From positions 603,331,659 to 603,395,658 of the forward strand of contig CM061142.1 in the NCBI GenBank assembly GCA_030789695.1: a stretch of DNA of 64,000 nucleotides, written 5' to 3'. The translations under genes and the position numbers were made by a program. Source of the stretch: Scilla litardierei (taxonomy: Eukaryota > Streptophyta > Magnoliopsida > Asparagales > Asparagaceae). This document shows, in pieces, positions 41,282 through 53,146 of the stretch (positions within the stretch are counted from its first letter, which is position 1; the number at the start of each line of letters is the position of its first letter). The notes below the pieces were generated by a model. It was not told the origin of the DNA. It saw nothing but the letters and a program-made list of their open reading frames with translations, and made no database searches.

Positions 41282-43277
41282 TGATATGAATTTCTAGGGT
41301 TTGTGTGATAAAATAGGATTTTTGGTGGAAAGATTGGATTTTTACAGCAAAGGTAGGATTTTTAGGTCTAAAAGAGTAGATTTGGGAGAAAAGCCAAAAT
41401 TGTTATTGATAAAAGAAAGTGGATACATCTGTAGATGGCCACTTTGAAGAAGAGGACCACTCTCCTAGCTTTTGATTCCAGAGAAAAGTCTAACTCTCCA
41501 AGATCTAGGTTTCCTACTCCTAATTCTTCTCCTTTCAATATTCTTCTCAATATTCAACCTCAACCCCTTCTAATCTCATTCCCTTTTTATAATAAAACTC
41601 CTAATCAACTACCGTCCCTAAATTACCAAAATACCCTTGACCTAGAGTTTTCAGCCTAAAAATACACAACTGTCCCTAGACCCCTAAAATTACAGTTTTG
41701 ATATTGTGCCCAGAAAGTAGAGATCTGCCATGCACATCCCAATCCTAACATTACTCCACTCCCAAGAACCATCTTATCCTAAAGGTGGTGTCTTGAAATC
41801 CTTGGGCATGCTATAGAAGATTGTCCCCTCTGTGGTCTTGCTCTCTCTTCGTCGAAACCTCAGTAACCTCCCCTACCATCACAGGCCCACCGAAACGGTA
41901 GCGATCTCATGTGGGTCATTTACGTCCTCCTTCGAGCCCCCTCTGTTATCCCATGGGTCGTCGCCCACATGTGGGCCTCCTGCAATCTAGTTGTAGTCTC
42001 GTGGGCTTCCTCCACTGTCGTCGGGCCACTAAATCTACATTACCTTCCTCGAAGCCCGCGTGAAAACCACGGTGATCGTCAAGCTCACATGAAGGTCTGT
42101 CGTGCCTAAAACGCTGTCGCCAAGGCATAGGAGGGCCCCGTCTACAAACTAGGGCCCACAGACCCCTGGAAGGGCCAGAAGTTGTTGTGCCTGGAACGGC
42201 CTGCCCGGGGGTCGTGGCCTCCTAGGTACCCCCCAAATCTGGCATGGGCGGCCCGCCAAGAGGGTGGGAGCCTCCTCGCGCCCCGCCTAAAAACCGCATC
42301 CATTAGCTGCATCCCCTTGGGTTTTGGGGGGTTTTCGCCATATTCGTGAGGTTCCTCATCGTTTGGTTGTAAATCTACCTCAAAGTCAAGTTTCAATCTT
42401 CCATTGCTCAAAAGTGACGCCCTTTGCTTGAATGTGCATTAGTAGTCGTTGCTCAGATCTGATGCAGGACAGTCCTTCAGATGGATACTCTCGGCAAAAG
42501 GATTGATTTTTTCCATTGCCCTTGTCTAAAGGCCCTGCATGTGTCTCCAGATCTACACCATTAACTTCATCTTCCTTTAGATCTGGCTTCGTCGGCTCTT
42601 TCTCAGGTAGTGGGTTGTTCATCTTCTTTCAGATCTGCTTCATCAAGAGCTTCATCGACGAGAACTTTTCCTTAAGCTTGTCCACCTTATGTGCAACCTT
42701 TTGTTGTTATTCTTTGATGATCTTGATTTTGCCTTCCAATCTTTCCTCCACACTTCCATCTTTCTTGTCACCGCCATCAGGAGCTATGCTCAAGGTACCA
42801 ATTTGATAGAATTCTTTAAGGTTTTGTGGAATAAAAATGGGATTTTGGTGTAGAGAATGGATTTTTATGGCAAACGTGGAATTTAATAGCTAAAAGAGTA
42901 GATTTGATAGGAAAGATGATATTTTTATTGATAATAGAAAGTGTATACAATGATAGGTGGCCTCTTCGATAAGAGAGCCACTCTCCTAGCTTTTGATTCA
43001 AGAGAAAAGCCTAACTCTCCAAGATCTAAGTTTCCTACTTCTAATCATTCTTTCAATATTCTTCTTAATATTCAACATGAACCGCTTCTAATCTCCTCCC
43101 TTCTATTTATAATAAAACTCCTAATGAGTTATCGTCCCTAAATTACTAAAATGTCTCTGACCTAGGGTTTTCAGCCTAAAATTACATTTGTCCCTGAACC
43201 CCTAAAATTATAGTTTTACTATTGTGCCCAGAAATTACAGATCAACAATTGGTTGTCGCCACACTCCAATCCTAACA
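41282..43277 (-). mobile_element. 2-kb non-autonomous LTR element
   Basis: LTRs of about 470 bp (41282-41750 and 42804-43277) both begin TGATA and end CAATCCTAACA. On the minus strand a PBS-like TGGTACCTTGAGC (42788-42800) lies three bases from the right LTR, and a purine tract (complement of 41751-41766, TTACTCCACTCCCAAG) abuts the left LTR. Flanks AGTTT and GGTTT are a target duplication with one mismatch. The inner 1053 bp has only a short gag-like frame (VEERLEGKIKII, then KEPTKPDLKEDE), too little for self-movement, so this is a TRIM/LARD-type element. LTR layout and PBS spacing resemble the mini-element at 52690. Confidence 0.75.
41751..42803 (-). other. Internal region of the 2-kb LTR element
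   Basis: Read leftward, it starts with a broken charged helical frame (EERLEGKIKIIKE, stop, VDKLKEKFSSMKLLMKQ, stop, then an open piece from 42622 to about 42386). A GC-richer stretch follows without recognisable domains. It looks like a gag N-terminus that has lost its remainder. Confidence 0.45.
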
Positions 43278-43294
43278 GGTTTTTATTATGCATG

Positions 43295-44630
43295 CAGTCT
43301 AGAAGCGCATAGCGCCTATGCAGATTAAGCGACAGATTATGCGGATTATGCGACAACAAATATCTTAATAATTAGTAAGAATTAATATGTGTGTGTGTGT
43401 GTAAATTAAATGTAAAAATGTCTAAAAGAATGAGAACAAGAAAAAATGTTATCAACTTTTTAAAACATGGACTAATGTTTCATGTGTATGTACACTATAC
43501 GAATATAATAAGTAATGTAAAATATTGGATTCACATAAAGAAAGCACAATTCTACAATAACATTAAATTTACAACATGGTACAAAAATTAAATTTTACTC
43601 GAATTTGTAGTACGTTTTAACTCATTATATTATTCTTTTTATATAAGAACTGTACTTGTGATTCTATAATAGCTGAATCGTATTCTCTTATCAATGAACT
43701 TCTTAAAAATCAAATTGCTTTCGACGGTTGTTTAGATAACTAATCTATTATACAAATGAGGACATTGTCCCGCATGGTGGGCTTTGTCCCGTGTGTCGCC
43801 CACGAGGCATGTATTAAAATGCCACATCGCCACATAGGATGCCACATCACCCTAAAGAAAAATCCCCACGTGTTTGACATTGCCCATTCATGAACCGAAA
43901 AAGCACCCCCCAAAAAAACTCATCCATCTTCACCGTATTTACGGGTTTGTCATTGGTCTTTTTTCACCTTGCCCCCTACGTTCTTGCACTTTAACCCTTG
44001 CTTTTTCCATTTTATCCCCAGACGATACCCACCGACATGCACCCACACTTCTCTCTATTTTCCAACTGCTTTTTCTTGGATCCCCGCGCACTATGTGTAC
44101 GGTTAATTTCTGGTAAAACAATAAAATTACTGAAATTTCTCGCAAGACAACTTAAAAAGGTTAAAATAGAACTATTGCAAAATTTCTAATAGTGCTAAAA
44201 GATGATAATTTACGTAACTAAACGAATAAATTTTAATAACACAACTTTACTTTGAGTCTTGTTAGACTCTTATCTAATTCTCACTATTAACATGAAAAAG
44301 ATTATGCTCGGTATATCATAATCTTACAATGTCCCAAAATATAAAAAAGTCTAAATGCAAGATTCTTTTCTAATTTATAAATAAATAAATAAACTAATAC
44401 AAATCAATTTGTTTTATTTTTTAAAATCAATCTGTTTTCTCCCGCATACACGGACGAATAATGAGTACGCAAACCGCATATACAGGCGCATACTCATCAT
44501 GCACCCCCACATGCGGTTATAAATCCGCACATGCAGGTAACCGCATAACTCGACCGCATAAGTCGAATTAAGGGCACGATCAGAGATCGCATTCGCATAT
44601 GCGACCGCATATTCTGTCTTTTAGAACACT
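43295..44630. mobile_element. Possible hAT-like non-autonomous element
   Basis: The left edge CAGTCTAGAAGC and the complement of the right edge (AGTGTTCTAAAAGACAG) look like diverged hAT termini. Inside each end are clusters of CGCATATGCG/ATGCGG motifs (43300-43360 and 44450-44620), absent from surrounding DNA. The eight-base flanks TTATGCAT and ATTTGCAC match at five positions only. No transposase is present. Confidence 0.35.
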
Positions 44631-44890
44631 ATTTGCACTAATATGATTTGTGCAGCTATTAAAAAGCATTTGATGAGGCATCAATGCTCAAATTTTTGAC
44701 GACATCTTTGACAAAGACATGGACAATATCGATATCATTGAGATCATAATATTGTATTTAATCTATATGATGTAACTTTTATTTTCTCATCATAAACTTG
44801 ATATAAAAGCCTTGAAAACATACACATACACTTCAACCAATAAATTTAAAACTTAAAACATTCATGCCATCTATTTTGATCATTTCAAAT

Positions 44891-45955
44891 TGATTCTAAG
44901 CCTATCTATTCATTCAAGTATGAGTTAATCGACCCAATAAACTCTATTAGTTGACTAATCTATCTCAAATACTTGAAGATTCAAAATCCAGCTTCCATTA
45001 ATCGACTAATCATCTTACAAGTCGACTAATATAGAATAATATATCTTCACTGATTTGTATTATTAGTCGAACATTACAATACCAATACAAAATTATGTTT
45101 TTCCCTGAGAAAATTGATTAGTCGAATAATCCAATTTCTGATTGACTAACGCTGATTTACGTAACTTTAAAATTTAACCATTAGTCGACTATTAGTTGAC
45201 TAATGCAGAACGCAAACTCTTCTTTGGCTTGAACCATTTGTCAATTGGTGGTTATGCTAATCAATCAATATTCACGTTGGTTGCTTTTGCCTTTCAAAAT
45301 ATAACCGGTTTTTTATCTGTTACAACAGCTATATTTGTAATCATGTGTGACGGATTTCTTGTCTTTAAATAAAGACTCAAGCCTTAAAAGCCATGTAAGA
45401 TTTGGCAATTGAAAAGGTTTTAATTTCTTATCTCTTCTTTTGTTAAGAAAAATCAAAATTCAGTCCAGATTTCTGTTTTCTAAATTCACAGCTTTTAGAA
45501 CAATATCCCACTCAGCCACCGGATGCACGTGAATTCACAAATATAGGAGAGTTTGTAAAACTTCTCAAGTTGTTTTCCCTCAATTGTTGAGGAAAGAAAG
45601 GGTTGCTCTCAAATTTTGAGAGTGGTTCAATCTAATATTGTTGAAAAGGATTTTATGCAATTGGTAAAATGTGTTTATCAATTGTACAATTTACTCTTGC
45701 GGTTTTGCAAGAGTGAGATGGTGAAAATAGTATACGGAAAATTTGGAGACTGGAGTAAGTCTGGTAGATCGAATTATGATAAATACTCTATGTTTATGAT
45801 TGATCTTTTTTATTTGCATTGTCTCTACTTATTTCATAATTGCAGTCACTTTATTTACTTTTTGCTACCTATTATTGCAATTTGATTATTATTCATCTCG
45901 ACAGTAATCGTAACTGCTTAGTGTATAAGAATCCATCCACGATCGGGACCTAACA
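44891..45955 (+). repeat. 3' LTR of the SIRE-like element
   Basis: Diverged partner of 38685-39710; the same GTCGACTAAT cluster and 3' half are visible. Many substitutions and indels indicate an old insertion. Confidence 0.65.
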
Positions 45956-47639
45956 CTACATTTGGAGTGCGCAACAACAATACCAAAGATTTTTCACATA
46001 TTGCAACAGATTTTTTCCAAAGTAACTAGAGTATTGAGGCATGAAGCTTGAGAATGAGATCAGTGTTAACCCTATGTAGTTTTGACGATAAAGGTAGTTA
46101 TCAATGTACACAAAGAGAAGCCATCAGAAGAGATCGGTCTTTGTAATGGAGGCAGTGTAATTGATTCAAGAGATAAAGGTATGGTAGAAGCTCGTGCATT
46201 GACCAAGTGGATTACTATATAAAGAGTTAGGCATATGAAATTTGCTTACCTTAAGCTTCAAACCCCACAAAGGAGCGTTTAAAGAAAGTACTGTATACAC
46301 AGCTTTCTAAGAAGACTCATCACAGTCCATGAACATTGAGATGTTTGACAAGTGAAGCAGGTACCACATGTTTCAGTTTTAGAAGTTTTGAGAAGCTCAA
46401 ATGCATTTATCTTCGATCATTGTAACTTAGATCAATTAACCCCACAACTATTAAGGTTAGAGAACTCGGTTTCAATTTCAGTTTTTCGAAAAATTTTAAG
46501 TTTCGATCAGTTTCATTCATTTCGGATGTTTAGTCGTTTCGTTTCGTTTCGTTTGTTCAGTAATATTAACTAATATTATTATGTAATATTCCCTTTAATA
46601 ACCAGGTTAAAGGCAATGACAAACTTGTAAATAGATGTAATAGGTTAAGCGAAGTGTGTGCTATAACCAGCAACCCTTGTGAAAATAAAGGGCGCCTCAC
46701 TTCATCATTTCACCCAAAAAAATCAAAATATCAAACCTAAGGTTCTTTTTGTCACTTTCTCCCACGTAATCGTGACCATGCCCTCAACATCAAATCACGA
46801 TTATTTTCACAAATCGATGAAGATCGAAGATCTATGGATTTCACAAGAGATTAGCAACTTGCGTCGGAGATCGAAAGAGATCATCAAAGATCTTAGGAGT
46901 TCACCAGCTTCAAAGGAGATCTTTGCAGCTATATATTTAAAAAAATAAGAAAATTTTAAAGCTTCCCTTCACAAAAATTTAATTTTTTTCCCTTCTCTAA
47001 AATTTAATTTTCACATGAAATTTTTGTAGCAATATATGTTTTTTCTAATTATGATAAATTTCATCTACATTTTTCTACTATATTCTTCTTCGTTCTCCTC
47101 GGTTTCGGTCGGAATAGTTTAGTTCCAATCAGTTTCAGTCAGTTTACGACTCTGTTCCAACCGAACCCGAGGTATTGTTGCTGTATCGCCTCAGGTGTGC
47201 TTCGAACCTAATACGAAAAGCCCTATTCCTGAAGGTATCGACGACCTTGAACCTTGAATGTCGATACTTTTACATCAAATTCTCAGCCTTAGATGATAGT
47301 TTCAGGGGCTTCTAACGATATAACTGAGGAGCCAGTTATATTATTTCTTTTTATCCATCTACAGATAGACAAAAAGTGACATCAGTAGATAGCTCCACAT
47401 CCACGTAGACAATGATACCATGATACCAGCAGATAGCTCCACATCCATTGTTGCGTGTGTTGATTACATTAATGTCACTTCTTCGTTACCTTTAACCTCT
47501 GTCTTATGTATGCATAAACTTTTCATTTAATATGCTTTCCATTAATATGCTTTCCGTTAATATGTTGATATGACCCTTAAACTGATCTGTAAATTTCTTT
47601 CTGATCATTGCGTATTCCAATAGATTGGATAAAAGAGAA
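45956..47639. other. Unassigned sequence between LTR and pol remnants
   Basis: Mostly without recognisable content. A block at about 46455-47175 starts with AACTCGGTTTCAATTTCAG, contains TCGTTTCGTTTCGTTTCG, and ends with inverted-looking CCAACCGAACCCGAGG. It may be a degraded inverted-repeat element. The frame at 46679-46948 has no family resemblance. Confidence 0.35.
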
Positions 47640-50480
47640 CAATTGACACATGGGGTGAAACTAAAGGTCTGTGTCACTTGGATGAAGAAATTAAAAAGTG
47701 GCATGCTTGTGCTATTTTACCTTCATCACGCATTGTACGTCATACATGTGTTCAAAATTTAAAACTATTATATCCTGAGTTTGGAAGTGTATCTAGTCTA
47801 AAGTGTGAGTCATGTCAGTTGAAAAATACCACTAAACGTCTTACAAACCATGCATCAATAATTTAACTTGAAACCCCTTTGAGCTGGCCCATTCAGATAT
47901 ATGTAAATATTGTTGTGTTGAAGTCTAGATTTGGATTTATGTATTGATCATATCTGTGAATGATTTTTCCCATTCAACATAAATTTACTTAATGAAACAT
48001 AAATTTGAAGTGCTTGCAATTTTTAAAAAAAATTATGCTGAAATAAAGAATCAACTTGGTATTTCTATTAAAATTTTACAAAATGATCACGAAAAAGAGT
48101 ATTTAGTAATCAATTTGCATCTTTTGTATCAAAATTTGGATTAAATCTTTATGTGCACACATCCTACCAAAATGGGGGTAATAGAACGTAAAAATATATA
48201 GTTATTAAAGGTTGCACAAACACTTCTTTTACGTATGAATATTCCAAAAAATTTCTAGCCCAATGATATTATAACTGCTTGTTATCTTATTAATAGTATA
48301 CCATTCACTATACTTAATGGTAAAATTCCTTGCCACATGTTTCCTTTATCACCTAAGATTTTCGGATATGTTTGTTTCGTATATAAGCATGTCCTTAATA
48401 ATTTCAAACTTGATCTCCATTCTTTAAAATGTGTTCTTCGGATAAACTTATACACAGAAAGGCTATAAATGCTATTAAGTCTTTTATCCAATAATGTCAA
48501 ATTCTTTGAGTCCCAACCATACTTCACCAAACCTAAAAATAATAATCAATCATTAAACCTTGACATTAATGATGAGTTTTTCTGTTACCACCAAGAAAAT
48601 CTAATATTGCGTAGGTGTACCAATAACAGGAAACAACCAAAACTAACCTTTCAAATTCTGCCTCAGATCCGGATGCTTCTGCATCCTCACCTTAAGACCA
48701 CGTGACATCTTCGTCTTCAGATTCTCCTTTTGGAACCTCTACAAGTGAAGGTGAGTTGGTTTCTGATTTGGATATTCTGATTACTTAAAAAATCACTCGT
48801 TCTTGCATAGTCCATACCTCTTCACAAATATATATCTTATGCACATCTTTCTCAATCGTACATAGTTTCTCTTTTATTGATTCTCACCAACATCCACAAT
48901 CTATTTTAAAAGCCTTGTCATATCTAGGTTGGGATGTTGTATGTTAAAAGAAATGAATACACTTTAGTTTAATAAAAATTGGCTTCATCAGGTAAGAAGG
49001 TTGTTGGCTGCAAATGTGTTTATATTATGAAGTTGAATCTCCACCGCTTGATTGAAAGCCAATCTTGTTGCTGAAAGCTATTCACAGACATAATATAGAT
49101 TACTAGAAACCGTTCTCTTTGGTTAAGAAGATGACATATGTACTGTTATTGATCCCTCTTGTGGACACTTCTCACTGGTCTTTACATTAGTTAGATGTAA
49201 ATAATTTGTTTCTTAATGACATTCTTGAATAAGTATACATAAAGTAACAGCCAAGCATTGTTGCCCATGGAGAATTGATGAAAGTACACAAATTGAAGGA
49301 GTCATTATATGGTTTAAAACAATTACTGAGGGCTTGGTTTGCACATTTACAGATTTCATAAGGCAATTTAGCCTCAAATAGTGTCAAGATAGATCACTTT
49401 TATCTTCCATCAGACACATCAGAGAAGGCGGATCCTGATAGTGGTATATGTTGATAATACTATGAATTTATGATTAATAAAAATAATACTTCTAGGATTC
49501 ATGAGTTTAGGCAATTTATTCACAGAGAAGGTGGATCCTGATAGTGGTATATGTTGATAATACTATGAATTTATAATTAATAAAAATAATACTTCTAGGA
49601 TTCATGAGTTTAGGCAATTTATTCAAAAAGAGTTTCGAACGAATTATATTGTGCCATTGTGCCACTCAGATATTTCCTTTGGATAGAAGTTGCTCGTTCG
49701 AAGAAAATCATGTATTTATCACAATAGAAGTATATGTTTTGGATATGTTGTTAAAGACATCAGGATGTAAGACTATCACCTCACATATAGATCCAAGCTC
49801 CAGACTTATAATAGATAACATGATCCAGTACGATACAAGAGATTAATTGGAAAACTAAACCACATTACTATGACACATTCTGATATTGTCTTTTCGGTAA
49901 GTGTGCCAAGTCAATTCATGTCTAATCCAACTCATTGAGATGATACGATATGAGGTTTGAGATATGTGAAGAATGCATCAGATAAATATTTTTTATACTC
50001 TGATTATAGGTATTGTAGAGTTGTGGCTTTCTCAGATACAAATTGGGTTGGTTTACCCTTTGATTGGCAATTGATGTCGGGTTATAATGTTTTTGAGGAA
50101 GGAAATTTGATATCTTGTAAGAACAAGAAACAACCCGTCATTTTTTTGATATAGTATAGACTACAAAGCCATGACCATCATCACGTGTGAGTTGATATGC
50201 ATTCAACAATTACTTTTCAAGTTAGAACTCTTGATATCTACACCTATAAATTTGTGTTGTGATAACAAATCTGCCATATAAACTGACAACCATCAGATCT
50301 TTCATGGAAGTACCAAAAACATTAAGATCAATTGTCACATAATGCCACAGCAATGTGACGAGAAGGTGATAGACACAAAACATATTAGATTGATAAGTTA
50401 GCTAGCAAATATGCTTACCAAACATTTGGGAAAAGAAAGAGTGAACTACATTTATGATAAATTCAGAAAGTATTTTCTAC
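47640..50480 (+). pseudogene. Decayed copia pol of the old element
   Basis: Plus-strand pieces in order: gag-preintegrase (KWHACAILP... LKCESCQLKNTTK, 47690-47840); integrase remnants (TSYQNGGNRT, MNIPKNF, 48150-48260); reverse transcriptase (HWSLHQLDVNNLFLNDILE, ESLYGLKQLLRAWF, 49160-49340), with the catalytic YVDD reading YVDN near 49450; RNase H (RYKRLIGKLNHITMTHSDI, VAFSDTNWVG, 49840-50060); and the end (MLTKHLGKERVNYIYDKF, 50411). Stops and shifts are frequent, and a 103-bp tandem duplication interrupts the reverse transcriptase. Confidence 0.8.
49421..49626 (+). repeat. 103-bp tandem duplication within the pol remnant
   Basis: Two nearly identical copies begin AGAGAAGG at 49421 and 49524. 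Each includes GATCCTGATAGTGG and GGATTCATGAGTTTAGGC, so the reverse transcriptase active-site segment is present twice. Confidence 0.85.
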
Positions 50481-50689
50481 TATACCTAGCATGTCTATTG
50501 AGGATTGAATATTTTTTGTTATCTGTAAGGTTTGTAAATCTCCAGCCCAAGCATCTATTAAATCTATTGTGTTTTTTAGCACAATCTAGATTTAATACTG
50601 CTCTGTGGTTTTCTTGTAAGGGTTTTTCTTTTGGTTTATATAATTCAGTATATGTTTTATAAGGTTTTTTCTTTTTTGGAAATCTATAT

Positions 50690-50860
50690 TCAGAGTATAT
50701 AGCTTCGTTTTCTGAAATTAAATTAAAAGACCCTAATATAAAATCCCTGATATTGGTCCAAATAAAAGATTAATTAGATGGCAAGCTTGGTTTGCTGAAT
50801 TTAATTTTGATATTGAATATATTGCAGGAATAATGATACCTACACTCTAACCTAAATAGA
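50690..50860 (+). pseudogene. RNase H fragment, possibly of an endogenous pararetrovirus
   Basis: A short frame reads PNKRLIRWQAWFAEFNFDIE and then YIAG, the end of a reverse transcriptase/RNase H module. R-RWQ-WF---F-IEYI-G is typical of plant Caulimoviridae, but Ty3/gypsy elements have a related motif. Only about 35 codons are readable and nothing else viral is adjacent. It is a non-functional relic. Confidence 0.35.
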
Positions 50861-50862
50861 AA

Positions 50863-51018
50863 TGTTAAGATGTAATATACTTGATATCGAGGGATTTTTA
50901 TGTAAAAAGGTTAAAGGAGATTTATGTAACTTTACCAATATTTGTACTATATTAGAACATTGAGAGAAGAAAAACCAACAAACTATGCATAGCATTCCTT
51001 TAAAATTCGGTCTCTGCA
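50863..51018 (+). repeat. 3' LTR of the old copia element
   Basis: About 156 bp, TGTTAAGATG to CTCTGCA, partner of 37247-37378. Confidence 0.55.
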
Positions 51019-52684
51019 TTTAGTGACATTATCTAATTCCAAATAAAGACAAGATAAGTAGAGATTTGCATTCTTGATGAATTCAACAATGGTTACATAT
51101 GTTTTTCAAAGTTTATAAGATGTCTAAAAATCAGTGAAAGACCACATCCAAGAGCCTGTAATTATATTTAATTATTTCAGATACTTAGAATATTATGACT
51201 GATGCAGGGCATGGGTATGGTACAATATGGCCACCGCTACATGCGAAATGCTAAAAAAGTACAATTCAGGGTCATGTCGATACACAGGCATAGATATACA
51301 AGTGACACAAGAAAATGCCTATTAACTAGCAATGAATAGGACATGCTTTTGGCAAGTAGAAAGAAAGAAACATAAACCCTTAATAATTAACATTTATATA
51401 CTCCAGTCTCAAAACCGAAAATGATATCTACAGGTCCAATCAACCCCAACCAAGCAAAAGCTCATAATACCTCTCACTTGTTATAAAGGTTCTTAAGTTG
51501 TGCCAAGGTAGCGTCTGACATATGTTAAAGCATCTTTTTTATATTCATTTGGACCAGAAATGTCCCTGGCTATCCAACATGCAGTCCTTAAAACTTTATT
51601 TCAAATATGGCACACACGTACAGCCCTTGAACTTTTAGTTATTTTAAAACCGGCACAGCTCCAATGTCTCCAATATGTGTTGTGCAATAGTGCAAGCAGT
51701 ATCAGACACATGACAGACACGGATAGACTCACTCTGCGTGCATCTTAGAAGAAAGTGATGCAAGTTATACAAGTACTGGCTACTGGAAAACATGAAATCG
51801 TGTGCCAACAACAAAAAAACAATATATACATGGTGCTACACAGTGCACGGCGTCAAAAAAACCCCCACAGAAATGATGTGGTGCATGTGCGAAACCGATG
51901 AGCGAGAAGTGTGAATGTGTGTGTCGGCATCGTCGCAAGGGAGGTTCAAGGGCTAAACTGCAAAAAAAACTTTGGAAGGCAAAGTGCAACAATCCTAATG
52001 GCAAACCGGTAAATATGTGGAAGGAGATGGGCATTTGGGGTTGGTGAAGAAGCAATGGCAAGCTTGCAAATAAAGAAAATTGGTGTGGCATTTAACCCAA
52101 CTCTCCAAAGACACCCCAAAGCAAGCCCAAAATCACACCCACCCCCAAGTGGCCCTACCATGATGAGGTGGCAAAGACTAGGCCAATCATTTGTCCTATT
52201 GTGTTTGGCCTAATAGGACAAAGGTCTTCTTTTGTATAATAGATATATTGAACAATATTGTAAATCACACATCAATGCACTGCACGTCAGACAATTCAAA
52301 TTTCTTGCATGTGAGGAATCGTTCTTTGCATCATCATTGCGTAAACCCAGAGTCTTCTGGACAACCACCTTAATTATAGTACACATTTTAAATCCAAACA
52401 AATATCAGCAAGACATAAACCCGGGCAGCAAAAGAAATGGACAAAGATCTGATTATTTTGACACAAAAATCTCTACCGTTTTAAAACCAAACCTTAGCCT
52501 CAAAAGTTTGGTTAAACTATAGACATCTGCCAAGACATACCTACCCATTCTCAAAGGACCTTTAGGGAATATTTGAACAACGAAATACATAATTTAACTC
52601 TGAATTTACCTACAATGAAATACAAAAGCTACATATGTGCTTAGCCTAAACCTATTTTAGCAACCATGAAAAAGAATTGGAAAG
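51019..52684. other. Intergenic sequence, no gene seen
   Basis: AT-rich, with no domain, LTR or tandem repeat recognised. Open frames of up to about 100 codons at 51780-52161 (minus) are low-complexity and unconvincing. Confidence 0.35.
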
Positions 52685-52689
52685 CACAG

Positions 52690-53112
52690 TGATACGATTT
52701 GGATCGTATCAATGGAAAATCAGCGAACAAAAGGGATAAAAATTGGAAAAGATTGGATTTTTATTGGGTTTTTGAGAAGAAACAACTACTAATAGCAAGA
52801 TAACTTGAGCCCTTTCGAGAGGAACTCGCTCTCCTAACTTTGATGAACGGATCAAAGTCTAAATCCCTCACAAAGGACACTTACAATGTTTCTCACAAAA
52901 TAAGCATAAAACCAAATAAAGACGGCTAGCCCTAATTTATAGAAAAGTGGGGAATTACTAATCTAGTCTAAAATGACTAGAATACCCCTAACTAACCCTA
53001 CTACGTGCCACCGCGCCTCCTACGCCGCACGTAAGTGACTAAAGGGGGGTGGGTCCCCCCTTGGTAGCCGCCGGCCTCATTGGGATGCGGACTCGGGTCC
53101 GGGTCCGTATTT
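52690..53112 (-). repeat. 3' LTR of the mini-LTR element (edge altered)
   Basis: 423 bp; the last five bases (53108-53112, TATTT) differ from the expected CATCA. GATACGAT-TTGG-ATCGTATC at 52691-52710 is a perfect 8-bp hairpin. Confidence 0.85.
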
Positions 53113-53146
53113 GCCGCCATTTGGATCTAGTGCTCTGATACCAATT

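Larger units (their letters stand above)
38685..45955 (+). mobile_element. SIRE-like copia element with ~1-kb LTRs, decayed
   Basis: Two direct repeats of just over 1 kb (about 38685-39710 and 44891-45955) share a GTCGACTAAT-rich first half, CTTATCTCTTCTTTTGT, TTCTCAAGTTGTTTTCCCTC and ATCCA-C-ACGATCGGGA. TAGTATCAAAGC at 39713-39724 is the PBS with two G-to-A changes, giving plus orientation. Between the LTRs is a gag remnant, then two further insertions. LTR starts are approximate and no target duplication was recognised. Confidence 0.7.
37247..51018 (+). mobile_element. Old copia element, split by nested insertions
   Basis: Similar short ends at 37247-37378 and 50863-51018 share GTTAAGATGTAATATACTTG, GGTTAAAGGAG and TGGTCTCTG / CGGTCTCTG. 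A PBS-like TGGATCAGAGTC follows the left copy at 37387-37398. Between them, on the plus strand, are a copia gag remnant (38230-38640) and a decayed pol (47640-50480) in the right order, separated by a SIRE-like element at 38685-45955. Both LTRs have drifted and no target duplication is visible, so this is an old insertion. Confidence 0.6.
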
